64,000 nucleotides of DNA from an uncultured bacterium (GCA_949297765.1 CASFTV010000018.1:1-64000), one strand, 5' to 3'. Counted from the first letter of the stretch, positions 36,423 through 48,300 are shown. The notes: generated by a model from the sequence alone, not told the origin. A program made the numbers and translations.

Positions 36423-37552
36423 AATATGATTTCCTCCATGATTGGTTTGTGTTTCGGTTTCCGGACGGTATTGCCTTCGATGAGCTGTCCCATGATCTCG
36501 CAGTGGACCGGAGGCTCGTCGTTTCCTTCCAGACGGCTCAGGAGCCGTTCCGCGGCAATGCGGGTCCGCAGATGGTACATATTGTTGAACGCCGTAATGG
36601 CATAGCCGGGAACAGGGGAACTCAGATTGCTGTCTCCGGTCTCCGCGGACAGCAGCGAGATCTCTTCTGGGACACGGATCCCGGCGCTCAGAAGAGCCCG
36701 CAGGATCCCGAACGCAATCGAGGAATGCGCCGCGATGATCAGATCCGGACGCGGGAGTCCTTCCCGGATCAGCGTCAGCGTGAACTCAAAGGCGCCACGC
36801 TCCGGATCGCGCGTCGGGCCGAAGGAATAACTGTCCGGATACATCCGGATATTTTCCGGACCGAACGGAATTCCGCTGCGGTGCAGGACCTGGGCAATTC
36901 CCCGGAGCGTTTCCTGTTCCTCCCGGGCGATCCTGGTCCCCTGGGAAAGATAGAGAATTCTGCGGAAATCCCTCGCCGCGATGTAATCGCCGAGAAAGAC
37001 CCCCTCGCCGAACGGAGAAGCGGAAATGCTGTCCGCCTTCAGCTCCGGGACGGGAAGCCCCCAGATCACGGTCTTCGTCCCCGGGACCGGCAGGAGATCC
37101 GGAGTGAAATGGAAAAACTTCGGAGAAAGCGGCAGAAGGAGAAGTCCCGCCGGCGGCTTCTTCCGGCACTCTTTCAGAAATGTCGTATACCACGAGAGAT
37201 TGGCGCAGGCGCAGTAGGTTTCGACCTTCCACTCCGTCTCCATGAACACCTCGTTGACCGCCCGGGAGAGCGTCAGATTGACCGTCTCATTCAGCGGATT
37301 GATGAGCATGACGCGCCGGTTGTCCGCTCCGACCTCCGGCGGACGGGGGGCGGCAACGACGGTTCCGCATCCCCGGCGGCAGACCAGAACGCCTTCCGCT
37401 TTCAAACGGTTGATCGCCCGGGTCACGGTTGCAATCGCAACGGAGAACCTCCGGCTGAGTTCCCGGTGCGGCGGGAGCTTCATTCCCGGGCGAAGTTCTC
37501 CCGCCTCGATCTGCTCCCGGACAAATCTGCAAATGGTTTCCTGCGGCGACAT
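36419..37552 (-). CDS. GntR-family regulator with LacI-like sensor domain
   Basis: This 377-residue protein has a GntR winged helix (about 3-70, with [20 protein letters not shown]) and a LacI-like effector domain ([14 protein letters not shown] onward; [14 protein letters not shown] near the end), the AraR-like architecture. It is first in the operon with a pseudopilin and the 1112-residue hydrolase, and likely autoregulates it. A divergent second triad begins 370 bases away, so the two regulators share an intergenic region. Confidence 0.92.
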   Translation of the reverse strand: MSPQETICRFVREQIEAGELRPGMKLPPHRELSRRFSVAIATVTRAINRLKAEGVLVCRRGCGTVVAAPRPPEVGADNRRVMLINPLNETVNLTLSRAVNEVFMETEWKVETYCACANLSWYTTFLKECRKKPPAGLLLLPLSPKFFHFTPDLLPVPGTKTVIWGLPVPELKADSISASPFGEGVFLGDYIAARDFRRILYLSQGTRIAREEQETLRGIAQVLHRSGIPFGPENIRMYPDSYSFGPTRDPERGAFEFTLTLIREGLPRPDLIIAAHSSIAFGILRALLSAGIRVPEEISLLSAETGDSNLSSPVPGYAITAFNNMYHLRTRIAAERLLSRLEGNDEPPVHCEIMGQLIEGNTVRKPKHKPIMEEIIL

Positions 37553-37589
37553 TCCGTCACATCCTCATCAAATTCCTGTTCCGGAGGAT

Positions 37590-37618
37590 ATTATAAAACA
37601 AACCCTTCCGGCCCGCAA
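37590..37618 (-). promoter_or_regulatory. Promoter of the left-facing triad
   Basis: Minus-strand TTGCGG (37613-37618), 17 bases, TATAAT (37590-37595). Confidence 0.65.
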
Positions 37619-37647
37619 GATGATTTTTCCGGAAAATAGCAGAAAAA

Positions 37648-37687
37648 ACTACTTTTTGCAGTACAAGCGCCTCTTTGTACTACTTTT
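37648..37687. repeat. Repeat cluster between divergent regulators, candidate operator
   Basis: A perfect inverted repeat AGTACAA-N8-TTGTACT (37660-37666 and 37675-37681) is flanked by two direct copies of ACTACTTTT at 37648 and 37679, 31 bases apart. It lies upstream of the -35 of the left-facing triad and between both promoters. Binding by one of the two GntR-type proteins is inferred from position. Confidence 0.55.
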
Positions 37688-37847
37688 CTCCGGAAACTCC
37701 CCTCGCGCACCCCGTCGGGAAGCGGGACTCTCCTCCCGATTCTCCCCGTTCGAGCCGGCATTTTCCTCCGCCGTTCCGGAAAGAGCGCTCTTCTCCGGGA
37801 AATCTCCCCGCCACCGGAAAAATTCAAAAAAATTCGCCTTTCCCCTA

Positions 37848-37876
37848 TTGACATTTCCGGAAGGATGTTGTATAAT
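37848..37876 (+). promoter_or_regulatory. Promoter of the right-facing triad
   Basis: TTGACA (37848-37853), 17 bases, TATAAT (37871-37876), a perfect consensus. Two GATAAG copies (37883-37888 and 37902-37907) sit between it and the ribosome binding site and could be part of an operator. Confidence 0.85.
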
Positions 37877-37922
37877 TAAAGCGATAAGTTAAGTGAAAAG
37901 TGATAAGAAAGGACACGATTCC

Positions 37923-38996
37923 ATGCGCTGGAGTGCGGAAATGGATTTCATGAAAATCCGTTCGTACATCATCAATCAGATCGCCTCTCACGGAGGGGTT
38001 CCTGTGAAGTTTCCCTCGTCGCGCAAACTGGCGCAGAAGTTCGGGACCTCCCAGCCGACGGCGCTGCGCACGATCCGGGATCTGATCGCGGACGGCTATC
38101 TGGTTCCGTGCAGGAACGGAGGGACCATCTCCTGTCCGCAGAGCAGTTCCGGGAGGCAGGAATACTCTCTGTTCGGGACTGTGACGGTTCTCGGGAAACA
38201 GGCGTTCATCAACAACTATTTCATGCGGTATGAATCGGTTGTCGGGCTGGATCTTCTGAATCGCGACGAAACCTATTCCATTGTTCCGCTGAAACTCGAA
38301 TCCCCTTCCCTTCTGGAACAGACCGTGAAGGACAACAATCTGAAAGGGCTGATTCTCTACGATGCGGCGCCGATCATTCTCAAGCAGGCGGAAGAGCTTC
38401 ATGCCAAAGGACTTCCGGTAGTTTCCGTAATCCGGAGGAGCGAGCATCTCTCATCTGCCTACACGCAGGACGATGTCTTTTTCCGCGACGTCATTGTGCG
38501 CCTCCGCAGCGAAGGGCGCCGAACGATTCTTCTGACGGTGCATACGAATCCGGTCCGCTCCGCACTTCTCCACAAAGCGGTTGCGGACGCATGCCGGGAA
38601 TGCGGGATCCGCGAGTCCGATCTGACCCTTGTCAGTGAATCGGAGCCGCCGGAGACCTTCGCCGCGCTTCTGAAGCGGACAACATTCGATGCCGTCATTT
38701 TCTATCCGTTCAGCCGGCGTCTTTACGACATGCTCGCCGACTCGACAGATTTGAAGGAACAGTGCAGAATCGTCATTCAGAGCGAATCCAACCACAAGGA
38801 GCTGAATTTCTGCGGACTTGTGATCACCAACCATCTGGAAACGGCGATCTCGCAATTGAACGACAACCTTCTCCGTCAATGCAGGGATCCCGGCACTCCG
38901 GTCGAGCAAATCAAAATTCCCTATTCCTTCGCTGAATTCGAAAACGGACAAAAAATTTCAACAGAGACAGAAGAGAAAAGAAAGGAACAAAAATGA
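37923..38996 (+). CDS. GntR-family-like regulator with LacI-like sensor domain
   Basis: This 357-residue protein has an N-terminal winged helix (about 10-75; [20 protein letters not shown]) and a LacI/periplasmic-binding-like domain ([20 protein letters not shown] and others). It closely resembles the regulator at 56937 in order and helix sequence. The start at 37923 follows AAAGGACACG at good distance; an upstream GTG at 37893 lies too near the -10 to be likely. It overlaps the pseudopilin by four bases (ATGA) and heads the third complete triad of the window. Confidence 0.9.
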   Translation: MRWSAEMDFMKIRSYIINQIASHGGVPVKFPSSRKLAQKFGTSQPTALRTIRDLIADGYLVPCRNGGTISCPQSSSGRQEYSLFGTVTVLGKQAFINNYFMRYESVVGLDLLNRDETYSIVPLKLESPSLLEQTVKDNNLKGLILYDAAPIILKQAEELHAKGLPVVSVIRRSEHLSSAYTQDDVFFRDVIVRLRSEGRRTILLTVHTNPVRSALLHKAVADACRECGIRESDLTLVSESEPPETFAALLKRTTFDAVIFYPFSRRLYDMLADSTDLKEQCRIVIQSESNHKELNFCGLVITNHLETAISQLNDNLLRQCRDPGTPVEQIKIPYSFAEFENGQKISTETEEKRKEQK

Positions 38997-39706
38997 AACG
39001 GAAAAAAAGACCCGTGAAACATTTTCTCAATCTGAAAAATTTTACTTTAATTGAACTTCTGGTTGTAATTGCGATCATTGCGATTCTTGTTGCCCTTCTT
39101 CTTCCGGCCCTGGCGAAGGCGCGGGAGACGGCGGAGCAGATCACCTGTATCAGCAACCAGAAACAGCTGGGGCTGGTCATGGTTCAGTATACCGACTCCA
39201 GCGACGGATTTCTGCCTCAGCCGGAGGGAGTCCCCGAGGACGGATACATGAAATGGCAGGCGTTTTTCTACACCATGACTCACGGGGTTCCCCTCCATCA
39301 GGCGAACTGGTGTTACAACACCAAGGCCGATCTGGACAGTCCCCGGGTCGGATACCTCAACTGTCCCTCTCAGACAAAGCGTTCCTCCTATCAGGATGCG
39401 TTCGGGCATTTTGCGATGAACAGCAACATGTCGCCCGTCGAAAAGAGAACGGAAAGCCTGAAGTACCGGAATATGAAAAACTGGAAAAACGTCAGCAAAT
39501 TCATCGTCTTCATGGAAAAGGAGAAGCAGACCTTTGACGACCGTCCTCCCGGCTGCATCATCCCCTGGAGAAGCTCAAATGCAGACTACTGGGGCGAACG
39601 CCACAAGAACTTCTCCAACAACATCCTCTTCGGAGACGGCCATGTGCAGAACGTCCAGAGAGCCAAGTACATGACAAAAATACTCTTTACCTTTGATCTG
39701 AATTGA
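38993..39706 (+). CDS. Pseudopilin (prepilin-type, H-X-DG class)
   Basis: This 237-residue protein has an unusually long basic leader ([16 protein letters not shown]) before [20 protein letters not shown], then [14 protein letters not shown]. The C-terminal motif [15 protein letters not shown] has a 10-residue spacer. It is translationally coupled to the regulator and followed after 11 bases by a secreted glycosidase. Confidence 0.94.
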   Translation: MKRKKRPVKHFLNLKNFTLIELLVVIAIIAILVALLLPALAKARETAEQITCISNQKQLGLVMVQYTDSSDGFLPQPEGVPEDGYMKWQAFFYTMTHGVPLHQANWCYNTKADLDSPRVGYLNCPSQTKRSSYQDAFGHFAMNSNMSPVEKRTESLKYRNMKNWKNVSKFIVFMEKEKQTFDDRPPGCIIPWRSSNADYWGERHKNFSNNILFGDGHVQNVQRAKYMTKILFTFDLN

Positions 39707-39717
39707 AAGACCTCTGA

Positions 39718-42429
39718 ATGAAACAGCTGCTTCTTCTCTTTCTTGCGTGCGCGGGCATTTCCGCGCTCTCCGCCGAACTTCTGTTCTGCGATTTTTCCAC
39801 CGCACAGGGCAAGGAAATCTCCGTCCGGGGAAAAGGCTTTTTCCGGGGAAATCTTCCGAAAGACGTTTATGAAAATTTCGTCCACTGGAAACTTTCCGAG
39901 TGCCGGGCCACTCTCCGGCGGGAGGCTGGCGGAGTCGGGTACACCCGTTTTTTGTGCAGGAAAGACAGCACGCAGTTTTTTCTTCAGCTCAAACAATTTC
40001 CGGCCGGCTCCTTCTGCCGTCTGACGGCGGTCATCCGGAACAATCTTGACGGGCCGGCGTCATTTTCGTTCCGCCAGATCAATGCGCCGTATCAGACGCT
40101 CGGACAAGGAGCGCTGAATGTCCGTCAGAACGAGCCGTATGCCTACGACTGGGACACCGTCAGCGCGGTCTTCCGTTTTCCGGAAACCGCCGTCCGGGAC
40201 GCGGGACTTTTCTTCTATTTCAACGGCTGCGGCGAACTGGATCTCCGTTCCCTGAAACTGGAAACCATCTCTCCGGCGGAATATGAGAAATTCAAAGACA
40301 GCGATAAACCGAAACTGACCGCACTGCGCCCCTCCCCCGATGCCGTCAACTATCTGCGCAACTCGCGCCTTCCCTCGGGACTGCAGACCGGATGGGCGCA
40401 GGTCTTTTCCCATCTTTCCGACAACGGGATTGTTGAATCCGCGACCGCCGTTCCGGGTCCCTCCGGCTCCCCCTCGCTCCGGATCCGGAAAACGCGGAAC
40501 GACTGGTACAGCGTCATGGTCTCCTCGGAAATGTTCAGCGTTCCGGAACCGGGGAAGAACTACACCTTCAGTTTTTCCCGCAAGGGAAAAGGAAATGCGA
40601 AAATCACGCTGGTCTTTTTCCCGGAGTCGGCTCCGGTTGTCCGGACTCTGGCACCGTCCGCCGAATGGCGGCGGGAAGCCGTGGATTTCAAGGTGCCGGA
40701 GAACTGCGTAGCCATTCAGGCCACATGGGAAGTTCTCTCCCCGGGCGGGGAACTTTTTCTGGATGCCTTCCGGGCGGCCCCGCTCGGAGAGAGCGGATAC
40801 AAGCCGGCAAATGAGTGTGAAATTTCGTTTTCTCTTCCGGAGTCCGACGCATCGGTCGCACGGATTCAGTTTGCCGACGAACCCTCCAGACTCCTCTGGC
40901 GTGTGACGGGAAATGCGGAAGGTGCGGAAATCCGCTGGAGCATCACGGACATTTACGGGAACAGGAAACATCTTCCCGCGGAAACAATCGGACGGAATGG
41001 TTCGAGCGGGAGTCTGAATTATGCCGTCTTTCCGGAAACTCCGCTTGGCCAGTTCCGCGTCGAAGCCCGGCTTTTCCGCAGCGGAAGAGCGATCTCACCG
41101 GTGAATGAATTCATCGTGACCCGGATTCACCGTCCGCGCTTCTGGGGGAAGGATGCACCCGAATCGCCGTTCGGAATCCATGTCCAGCCGCAGGAAAACA
41201 TGGTTGCCGCGGTGAAGGCTGCCGGAATCAATCATGTCCGTCTGCACGATGCGGACACCCAGAGAATCGTGAACTGGTTCTATCTGGAAGAGGAGAAGGG
41301 AAAATGGCGTTTCCGCGACGATCTGGTGGAACTCTACCGCAAATGGCATCTTTCTCTTTACGGGCAGTTTGCGGGCGCGCCGGTCTGGGCGAGCCGGCAG
41401 AAGTTTGAAAAGGAACGGTGCGGCAACTTTTACTTTCAGGCCTATCAGTCGCCGATCTCCCTGAAGGACTGGGAAACCTATGTTGCGACTCTTTCCCGCC
41501 GTTATGCGGGAAGCATCGGCAAATGGTTTGTCTGGAACGAGCCGTGGCTGTACACCTTTTTCCACCGGAGCTGGCAGAACGGCAAACCCGTCCCGTTCGA
41601 CAATCCGGCGGAAGAGTACATGAAACTGCAGAAATCCGCCTACAGGATCGTCAAACAGCAGAATCCGAAGCTCACCGTGACGGGATTCAATTCCAACAGC
41701 AATTCCGAATGGACGGAGCAGGTCTACCGCCTCGGCGCATACGAATCCTGCGACGAAATGGACTTTCATTTCTACTCCCGTCTGCTGCGCGGCTTCCCCG
41801 GCGACACCGTCAAAGAGATGGTTTCGGACGTTTTCGGCATCGTCTTCCGGAACGAAAAAGGAAAGCGGAAGCCGATCTATATGACGGAAGGCACCGCCGG
41901 CAACGCGAGCGTTTCAAAAGTCACCCCGTTCACCGGAATCCGAAAAGAGTCGCTGACCTATGTCAGCACAGAGAACTTCCATTCTCCGGCGGACGGCACC
42001 ATGCGTTATGTGATGTCTCTTCTGGCCGGCGGAGTTTCCCGGGTCTTCCTTTACACGACCGCGCTTTCCGCCTATGCGCCGCTGAACTGCCACAATCTGC
42101 TCCAGCTCACGGGCGCGGACGGATATCCGCATCCGTCGCTGGCGGCCTGTTCGGCGTTCACCCGGCGCGTGGAAGGGAAAACTTTCCGATTTTACCGGCA
42201 GCTTGCGCCGGACGTGTTTGCGGCACTCTTCAGCGACGGAACCGCCTCAACCGCAATTGTCACAGGACGACGGAAAACCGCACGCATCCGCTGTACCCTT
42301 CCCGATGTGAAAGCGGCCGACCTCTACGGCAATCCCCGCTCCTTCCCGCTGAACTACACCGGGTATCTGATGTATGCGGACTGGCAGGGCGATCCGGAAA
42401 CACTCGCCCGGGCTCTTTCCGCCGACTGA
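39718..42429 (+). CDS. Large secreted glycoside hydrolase (GH39/clan GH-A-like)
   Basis: This 903-residue protein has a signal peptide (1-19, LLLLFLACAGISALSAE), two jelly-roll modules (about 20-185 and 200-365) and an Ig-like linker. The TIM barrel (about 480-760) carries E608 in WNEPWLY and E724 in YMTEGTAGN as acid/base and nucleophile candidates. A short C-terminal sandwich follows. It is closer in plan to the protein at 3753 than to the PGSALD group. It is the last gene of the right-facing triad. The substrate is unknown. Confidence 0.85.
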   Translation: MKQLLLLFLACAGISALSAELLFCDFSTAQGKEISVRGKGFFRGNLPKDVYENFVHWKLSECRATLRREAGGVGYTRFLCRKDSTQFFLQLKQFPAGSFCRLTAVIRNNLDGPASFSFRQINAPYQTLGQGALNVRQNEPYAYDWDTVSAVFRFPETAVRDAGLFFYFNGCGELDLRSLKLETISPAEYEKFKDSDKPKLTALRPSPDAVNYLRNSRLPSGLQTGWAQVFSHLSDNGIVESATAVPGPSGSPSLRIRKTRNDWYSVMVSSEMFSVPEPGKNYTFSFSRKGKGNAKITLVFFPESAPVVRTLAPSAEWRREAVDFKVPENCVAIQATWEVLSPGGELFLDAFRAAPLGESGYKPANECEISFSLPESDASVARIQFADEPSRLLWRVTGNAEGAEIRWSITDIYGNRKHLPAETIGRNGSSGSLNYAVFPETPLGQFRVEARLFRSGRAISPVNEFIVTRIHRPRFWGKDAPESPFGIHVQPQENMVAAVKAAGINHVRLHDADTQRIVNWFYLEEEKGKWRFRDDLVELYRKWHLSLYGQFAGAPVWASRQKFEKERCGNFYFQAYQSPISLKDWETYVATLSRRYAGSIGKWFVWNEPWLYTFFHRSWQNGKPVPFDNPAEEYMKLQKSAYRIVKQQNPKLTVTGFNSNSNSEWTEQVYRLGAYESCDEMDFHFYSRLLRGFPGDTVKEMVSDVFGIVFRNEKGKRKPIYMTEGTAGNASVSKVTPFTGIRKESLTYVSTENFHSPADGTMRYVMSLLAGGVSRVFLYTTALSAYAPLNCHNLLQLTGADGYPHPSLAACSAFTRRVEGKTFRFYRQLAPDVFAALFSDGTASTAIVTGRRKTARIRCTLPDVKAADLYGNPRSFPLNYTGYLMYADWQGDPETLARALSAD

Positions 42430-43246
42430 CAGATCCTCCGCTCCGCATCCGGATGGGGCGGAATGGAAGCATCACAGCTCCCGCAAACAAACAGATCCGC
42501 GGAAACCGGAATCCTCCAGACCGGAACACGCCGGATCCGGCCACATCCGCACCAGCGGTCTGTACGAAGGAAAAGATGGAACCGACCGGGCCGTTCATTC
42601 CGAAAAGGAAATGCGGTCAAACAAAAGGATCGACGGTCCGTCCACGACCGGGCCGGAGGCCCGCGAACCGGGAGAAAAACAGAAATCCGATGGAGGCAAC
42701 AACTTTTTGCATCAGATTTTTCCGGAAGGAGAAATCATTTCATTGCCGGTTGGTCCCCGTTTCGATCGTCAGACAGGATAATGTCCTGCCATGTTCGAGG
42801 ATATCTTCCGGCAGCGGCATTGGATGCAATGTTTTCGAGAAAAAGTCCGCGTCTTTTCCGGGAAAGAGATCTGGATTTGATGAACGGCTCTCCCTTTCAC
42901 ACAAGGATTGGCAAATGAATCCGATCCGACCCGCCGAACGCATGCTCCAGCTCTTCTCCTCCGATGCGTGGAACAGCGGAATGCAGTTCCATGACAGGAA
43001 TATGTGACGCAGTATCTGACCGGGGATCCCCCTCCTCTGCTGCGGAACGGCAGTTTCCGAGTGGCGGCACATCCTGTTCATGCCAAACGTCTGGTGCTTC
43101 ATCCGCCGGATCTTTCCGGACGCCGGATTGCAAAGCGGAAACCGGAGCAGATTGTCGGAGAAAAGGCGGTATTCTCCATGGATACCGCAAAAGACGGGGC
43201 TGCCATCTTCTACGAAATCCCTATCGTCCATATCCTCAAATGCTTC
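42430..43246. other. Gene-free stretch with possible decayed coding sequence
   Basis: No intact, supported gene was found in these 817 bases between a plus-strand glycosidase and a minus-strand pseudopilin. Two plus-strand pieces look protein-like: about 42915-43007 (MNPIRPAERMLQLFSSDAWN) and, in another frame, about 43004-43240 (RLVLHPPDLSGRR, then KAVFSMDTAKDGAAIFYEI). A stop and a frame change separate them. This suggests the tail of a decayed secreted protein, but I cannot name a family. Confidence 0.3.
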
Positions 43247-43966
43247 TTACTGGTAGGGACGGAATTTCTTTTCGTTCCCGAGATTGGCGGAAACGGTGGT
43301 GTAGTGCGCATTTTCCAGATGCCCGTCAAGGAATGAGACATTGATGCGCGCCAGACCGCCGTGGCGATAGGCGAAATAACCGACGTCCGCGGTGGACTGG
43401 CTGTTGTTTTCCAGCGAATGCCACTTCTCAAAATACCAGGAACCGTATTCGTCGTAAAGACCGCCGCTGACGATTTCCGCAAACATGATTTTCGTACTCG
43501 GCTGACGGACCTTTGTCAGTTTCACATAATAACGGAGCGTACTGTCGTAATCGTCGAGATCATGCTGATCCGTTCTTCCCTTGTTCAGCGCATAGCTCTT
43601 GCCGCCTTCAAAGGCGGAGTGGGTACCGAATTTCATGTTCACTGCCGGAGCCATCGGACAGGCGTGCTTCGTGCTCCAGTATTCCGGATAATTGGAACTC
43701 GGAAGGGTGATTCTGCAGTACAGTTCCGTAAATTCCCGCCGGGCGAACCAGCGGCGTCCGCCATAGACGTTTCCCGGGACCGTGGCGTCGCTGTTGTCAT
43801 TTGCATAGCTCAGATTGCCCACGGTCAGCTGCTTGATGTTGTTCTGGCACTGAACGGATCTTGCCTTGTCCCGCGCCTTTGACAGCGACGGCAGGAGCAG
43901 GGCGGCCAGAATCGCGATGATCGCAATCGTTACGAGAAGTTCTATCAGGGTGAATTTCCTTGTCAT
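43247..43966 (-). CDS. Pseudopilin (prepilin-type, H-X-DG class)
   Basis: This 239-residue protein starts [20 protein letters not shown], then [18 protein letters not shown], and ends with [17 protein letters not shown], an 11-residue spacer. The start at 43966 follows GGAAGGAGAGC; a longer upstream frame overlaps GH13 and is rejected. Unlike the other cassettes, the pseudopilin is the last gene here, after the large glycosidase and GH13. Confidence 0.94.
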   Translation of the reverse strand: MTRKFTLIELLVTIAIIAILAALLLPSLSKARDKARSVQCQNNIKQLTVGNLSYANDNSDATVPGNVYGGRRWFARREFTELYCRITLPSSNYPEYWSTKHACPMAPAVNMKFGTHSAFEGGKSYALNKGRTDQHDLDDYDSTLRYYVKLTKVRQPSTKIMFAEIVSGGLYDEYGSWYFEKWHSLENNSQSTADVGYFAYRHGGLARINVSFLDGHLENAHYTTVSANLGNEKKFRPYQ

Positions 43967-43985
43967 GATGCTCTCCTTCCCTCTG

Positions 43986-45311
43986 TTATGCAGATTCCTG
44001 TTTATGGATCCGGACGATCGCGAATCCGTATCCATCCAGCGAAAGCGTTTTTCCGCGGATCCGGGCGTTCTGCTCCAGAAGCGGACGATCCGGAGTGCCC
44101 GGCAGTTCCAGCTCCACGGAACTCTTCCCGGGATTGACGGCAATCATACAGTCGTTCCGCCGGATCAGAACGAGAGATTCATGATCCAGAATCTCCACAT
44201 CCGCGTCGGTGAAAAACGCCGGAACCGCATGGCGAAGCTCCGTCAGTCTGCGAAGAAAGGCGAGACGCTCCCTGCCGTTTTCCGTCAGAGAGTTCTGCCA
44301 GTCGATCGTGAAATTCCCGGTACAGAAGCGGTTGGCGAAAATGCTGTGACGATGCGTATCGGCGACCTCCTCGCCGTTGTACAGCATCGGAACTCCGGGA
44401 AATGAAAAAATCGCGACGAGGAATGCCCGTTTCGCATCGGCTCCGTATAGGGTCTCAAACCGTTTTTCTCCGGCATCCGAGACGATGTCATGATTCTCTG
44501 CGAAATTCAGCAGGCGGATTCCTTTCGGGAAATTGGTCCGGAGCCAGTCGCGCACTTCCGACATGGCGGCGGTCGTCTCCTTTCCGGAAAAGATCCCCAT
44601 CAGCCGCACGCCGTACGGAGAATAGCCGGCGTCGAACGCTTCCAGCTGGTCGTCCGGGCAGTTCGACTCGCTGATCATCAGGATGTCCGGCCGGATGGAT
44701 TCCAGAACCTTCCGGGCTTCCACAAAGAAGTCCAGCGGTATTTTGGTTGTGCCGACGTCGATGCGGCAGCCGTCGATCCCGAACGCCTCGACGAAATGCC
44801 GCATGTTGTCAATCAGGTAGCGGCGCAGAGACGGATTGTCAAAATTCAGCGCGGGGAAACACCACGGACCATTCACCACTTCTCCGTTCGGACCCAGTTT
44901 GACATAATCCGGATGCTCCCGGATCAGATTGCATGTCGGTCCGCAATGGAAGTAGACAAAATCCATGAGAATGCGCATCCCGAGCGCATGAATCTGCCGG
45001 ATGAACTCGCGGAACTCCTCTTCGCTTCCATATTCCGCGTCGATGGTCTCATAGTTGGCGATCCGGTAGGGATTCTTCGGGTTGTGGAGTCCCGACTGAA
45101 TCTGCCGCGGACTCCAGAACTTCGGATCCGGATCCCCGTCCGCCTCGTTGACGGAGCAGAGGTAGATGATGTCCACCCCCAGCTCCTTCAGATGCGGCAG
45201 CAGTCGGCCGGCGGCAGCAAAGGTTCCTTCCGGCGTGAACGGCCGGAGGAAGAGCTGGTAAACCACTGCCCGATTCAGAAAATCCGGAGATTTCCTTGCC
45301 TGTTTTTCCAT
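43986..45311 (-). CDS. Alpha-amylase family glycoside hydrolase (GH13)
   Basis: This 441-residue protein has the GH13 regions: [14 protein letters not shown] (region I), GCRIDVG with the Asp nucleophile, LMISESN with the Glu acid/base, and FAENHDI (final Asp). A short C-terminal beta-domain follows. No signal peptide is present, so it is cytoplasmic and likely acts on imported alpha-glucans or sucrose-like sugars. It starts 20 bases after the stop of the giant glycosidase, in the same operon. Confidence 0.93.
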   Translation of the reverse strand: MEKQARKSPDFLNRAVVYQLFLRPFTPEGTFAAAGRLLPHLKELGVDIIYLCSVNEADGDPDPKFWSPRQIQSGLHNPKNPYRIANYETIDAEYGSEEEFREFIRQIHALGMRILMDFVYFHCGPTCNLIREHPDYVKLGPNGEVVNGPWCFPALNFDNPSLRRYLIDNMRHFVEAFGIDGCRIDVGTTKIPLDFFVEARKVLESIRPDILMISESNCPDDQLEAFDAGYSPYGVRLMGIFSGKETTAAMSEVRDWLRTNFPKGIRLLNFAENHDIVSDAGEKRFETLYGADAKRAFLVAIFSFPGVPMLYNGEEVADTHRHSIFANRFCTGNFTIDWQNSLTENGRERLAFLRRLTELRHAVPAFFTDADVEILDHESLVLIRRNDCMIAVNPGKSSVELELPGTPDRPLLEQNARIRGKTLSLDGYGFAIVRIHKQESA

Positions 45312-45331
45312 TTCAGCAAAACTCCTTGCTC

Positions 45332-48300
45332 TTATCGTGCGCAGAGTTCAAAGAAGAAGGGGACTCCCTCTTTGATCTTGACGGTGTCGATGGTTCCGGA
45401 GAGGGTGCCCGCACTCTTCTTCAGCGGAATCTCCTCGATGCGGGAGCCGTCGAACCGAAGGGCGTAAAGACGGAGTTTTTCCGCATTTTTGTTCTTGAGC
45501 GTGAACGAGATGCGTCCGGTTTTGAGCAGCGGCGGCCAATGGCCGAGCTTCAGGCGGATCGCATGATTCTTCGACGCAAATTCCATATCGGAGTTCAGGG
45601 CGTTGGTGGCATACACCAGAACCAGACGCTCCGAATCGCGGATGGAGGTCTTCCCGTCCACGGACAGGACGGTGACCGTTCCGCGCTCGCTGATGGAATC
45701 CAGGGAGAAATCATCCGTCTTTGCCGTTGTCCCCGCGAGCGCGCAGAAGCCCTGGAGGCGCGGCGTGTTCACCGAGAGAAATTTACGGTCCGTATCCATG
45801 AAAATTTCCCCCGTGGAACTTTCGAAGATCCCCTTGGAGATATTGGTCCGGTTTGTCTTTGCGAGCAGTCCTTTCTTCTTCAGCTCGGCGACGACTCCGT
45901 CCGCCTTGTACGACGCAGGATCGGCGTCCTCCGTGTTCTGGAACATCCCTCCCTGATGGAGCACCACACGGGAGCCGCCGACCGCGGGAATGGAGATCTC
46001 ATTCTTCCGCACCGGCCTGTTCTGCTCCACATCGGCGGCGATCCGGGTGACAAACGCCAGTTTCTGCTGTTCGGAGTTGATGCCGTCCTGATCCACATTT
46101 TTGGCGGAGATCATGGAGTCGTCCACGCGGAGGCGGACAAGCGGATCCGCCGTCCGGACATCGCCGCGGACGAATGCACATGCCGTGATGAATTCGGTCG
46201 CTTTGGCAACCGGATCCTTGTGAAGAGCGAATGTCCGCATCGGTTTCTCGTTCCCGACGCGGGAGACCGGTCCCGAAAACGCGGTCAGCGCCGAGAAATC
46301 CTGCAGCGCGGCATACGCCCCCACCAGAAGCCCCTGCTCGTAGCGGTATCCGTTCCAGAACGGCATCGCGTGTTCGGTGTTGAGGATCGGCTTCCCGTAG
46401 AGATGGAGCGAGGCAAAGCCGCGCATGTGCCGTCCGCTGCGTTCAATGGCGCTCGAGGGATCGTTCTGTCCGCTTCCGGCAAGCAGAAACTCTCCGCTCG
46501 GGTGCGAGTGGTAGCCGTTGATGGTGACCGCGTCGTATTTGGAGCGCAGAAGAATATAGCGGAAATCCAGTCCCATGTTCGCACTGCTGATCAGACATTT
46601 GACGCCGTTTTTCCGGAGAGTCCGGATATAGTAATCGCGGGTTTCACGCTCCGCCTGAATCGAGAAGCGGACAAAATCCCGGCTCCGCGGCGTGGAATAA
46701 CTGACCATGTCCGATCCGGTGAAGACCGGGAGATCCTCGAAGGAACGGATGTTGTCCGGAAGATCGCCCCAGGTTTTCCGGAGCTTGGCAAAGTCGCCGT
46801 TGTAGGCCTTCTTCAGATACTGGATCCAGGCGGGACGCGCGAATTCCAGATGCTTCCCCCCCTGCCCTTTGAACAGAGAGGATTCCTGTTCATTGAAGCA
46901 GATGCAGAGCGCCAGAACCGGATCGTCGATCAGACGGGTTTTCGTATAGGGATTCACATGTGTAATCAGATTCATGAATCCCTTTTCCCAGTGTTTCCGC
47001 GCCTCGTCGGAAAAGTAGATCGTAAACGCATAGTTCCGGATTGCCGGCTTCGGCTTGCCGTCCCACGGAGTTCCGGGATGCCAGCCCCAGCTGCTCATGC
47101 AGCCGAGATTCAGATAGATCCCGTATTTCTTCATGCAGTAAATCAGATAGTCGAGCCGGTCAAGATTTTTCCGGTCCAGTTCAAAATCCTTTTGGATCAT
47201 GGAATGCCCGCCCAGATGGGTCAGGAAGACATCCGGGGAGGCGATCCGGATCATATTATACCCCTGACGGCGCAGTTCCAGACAGTGAGCTTCTATCTCC
47301 TGCGGGGTCCTCATCGCATTCGAATCGCTCCATGCGTCGCGGGCCGGCACGTCGGAGGCGGTAAGGAAATGAACCGGTTTCCCGGGCTCCTTTTCGAATT
47401 CAAGCTGTCCTTTGGCGTTGACGACCACGCGCCCGGTCTGATCGACGCTCTTCCACGGAAGCTGTCCGGAGAGATCCAGCGCACTGCCGGGGATCACTCC
47501 CGGCTCCTTCCGTCCCGGCATCGGACGCCAGTCCTTCCCTTCCCGGATGACGATATGCCCATCCGCCGGGTATTCATAGGTGTTCGGACTCAGAGTCGCC
47601 GCCAGCAGAAGCCACGTTGCTCCGGTCCCGTTGCTGCGGAAGCGCACTTTCGCCACCTCGCCGAAATCCTTGGCCAGTTCAAACAGCGAAACATAGACTC
47701 CCACATGGCTGCACGCTTTATTCCCCCATGTGACCAGCGGAACCGCATTGGTCTTGCGGAGCGGAAGCCACCAGCCGCTGACGTCCTGATTGAAGCGGAC
47801 GGGAAACGAACGGGTGACGCCGTTTTTGCCGATCACCTCCACCACACCGATCGTCGTAAGATCCTTGTCGCCCCAGGAGGCCGTGTGGAGAAGATAGAGG
47901 TACGGGCCGACCGCGTGTCCTTTGCTCAGATCCACCTCAAACTCGCGGACCCCGTACGGATTGCGCGTGCTCTTGAAAAGAACAATCGACTTGCCCCCGT
48001 TGCGCGACGGATGGATCACATGGAATGGGAATCCCTTGTAGTTCTGACGGATCGGAAGACCGCGGGCGTCGTTGTCCGGACCCTGATCGGACCAGCCGCC
48101 TTTGCCGTCGTTTTCCTTCTCGTCGACGAATCCCATGTTCATCGCGTGACGGAAGTCCACAGCGGTCTCCTCCGCGGTGAACTTCAGATTCCGGTAGACG
48201 AATTTCCCCTTCGCGTTTTCCGCGCCGAGTTCAATGTTGATGGATTTCAGATCCGCCGGAAGCATGTGCTCCATCCGGATTTTTGTCCAGTCGAATTTTC

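Noticed and set aside
42740-43231. 163-residue minus-strand open frame in the gap before the pseudopilin
   Set aside because: No ribosome site, no recognised domain, and composition like a non-coding frame.
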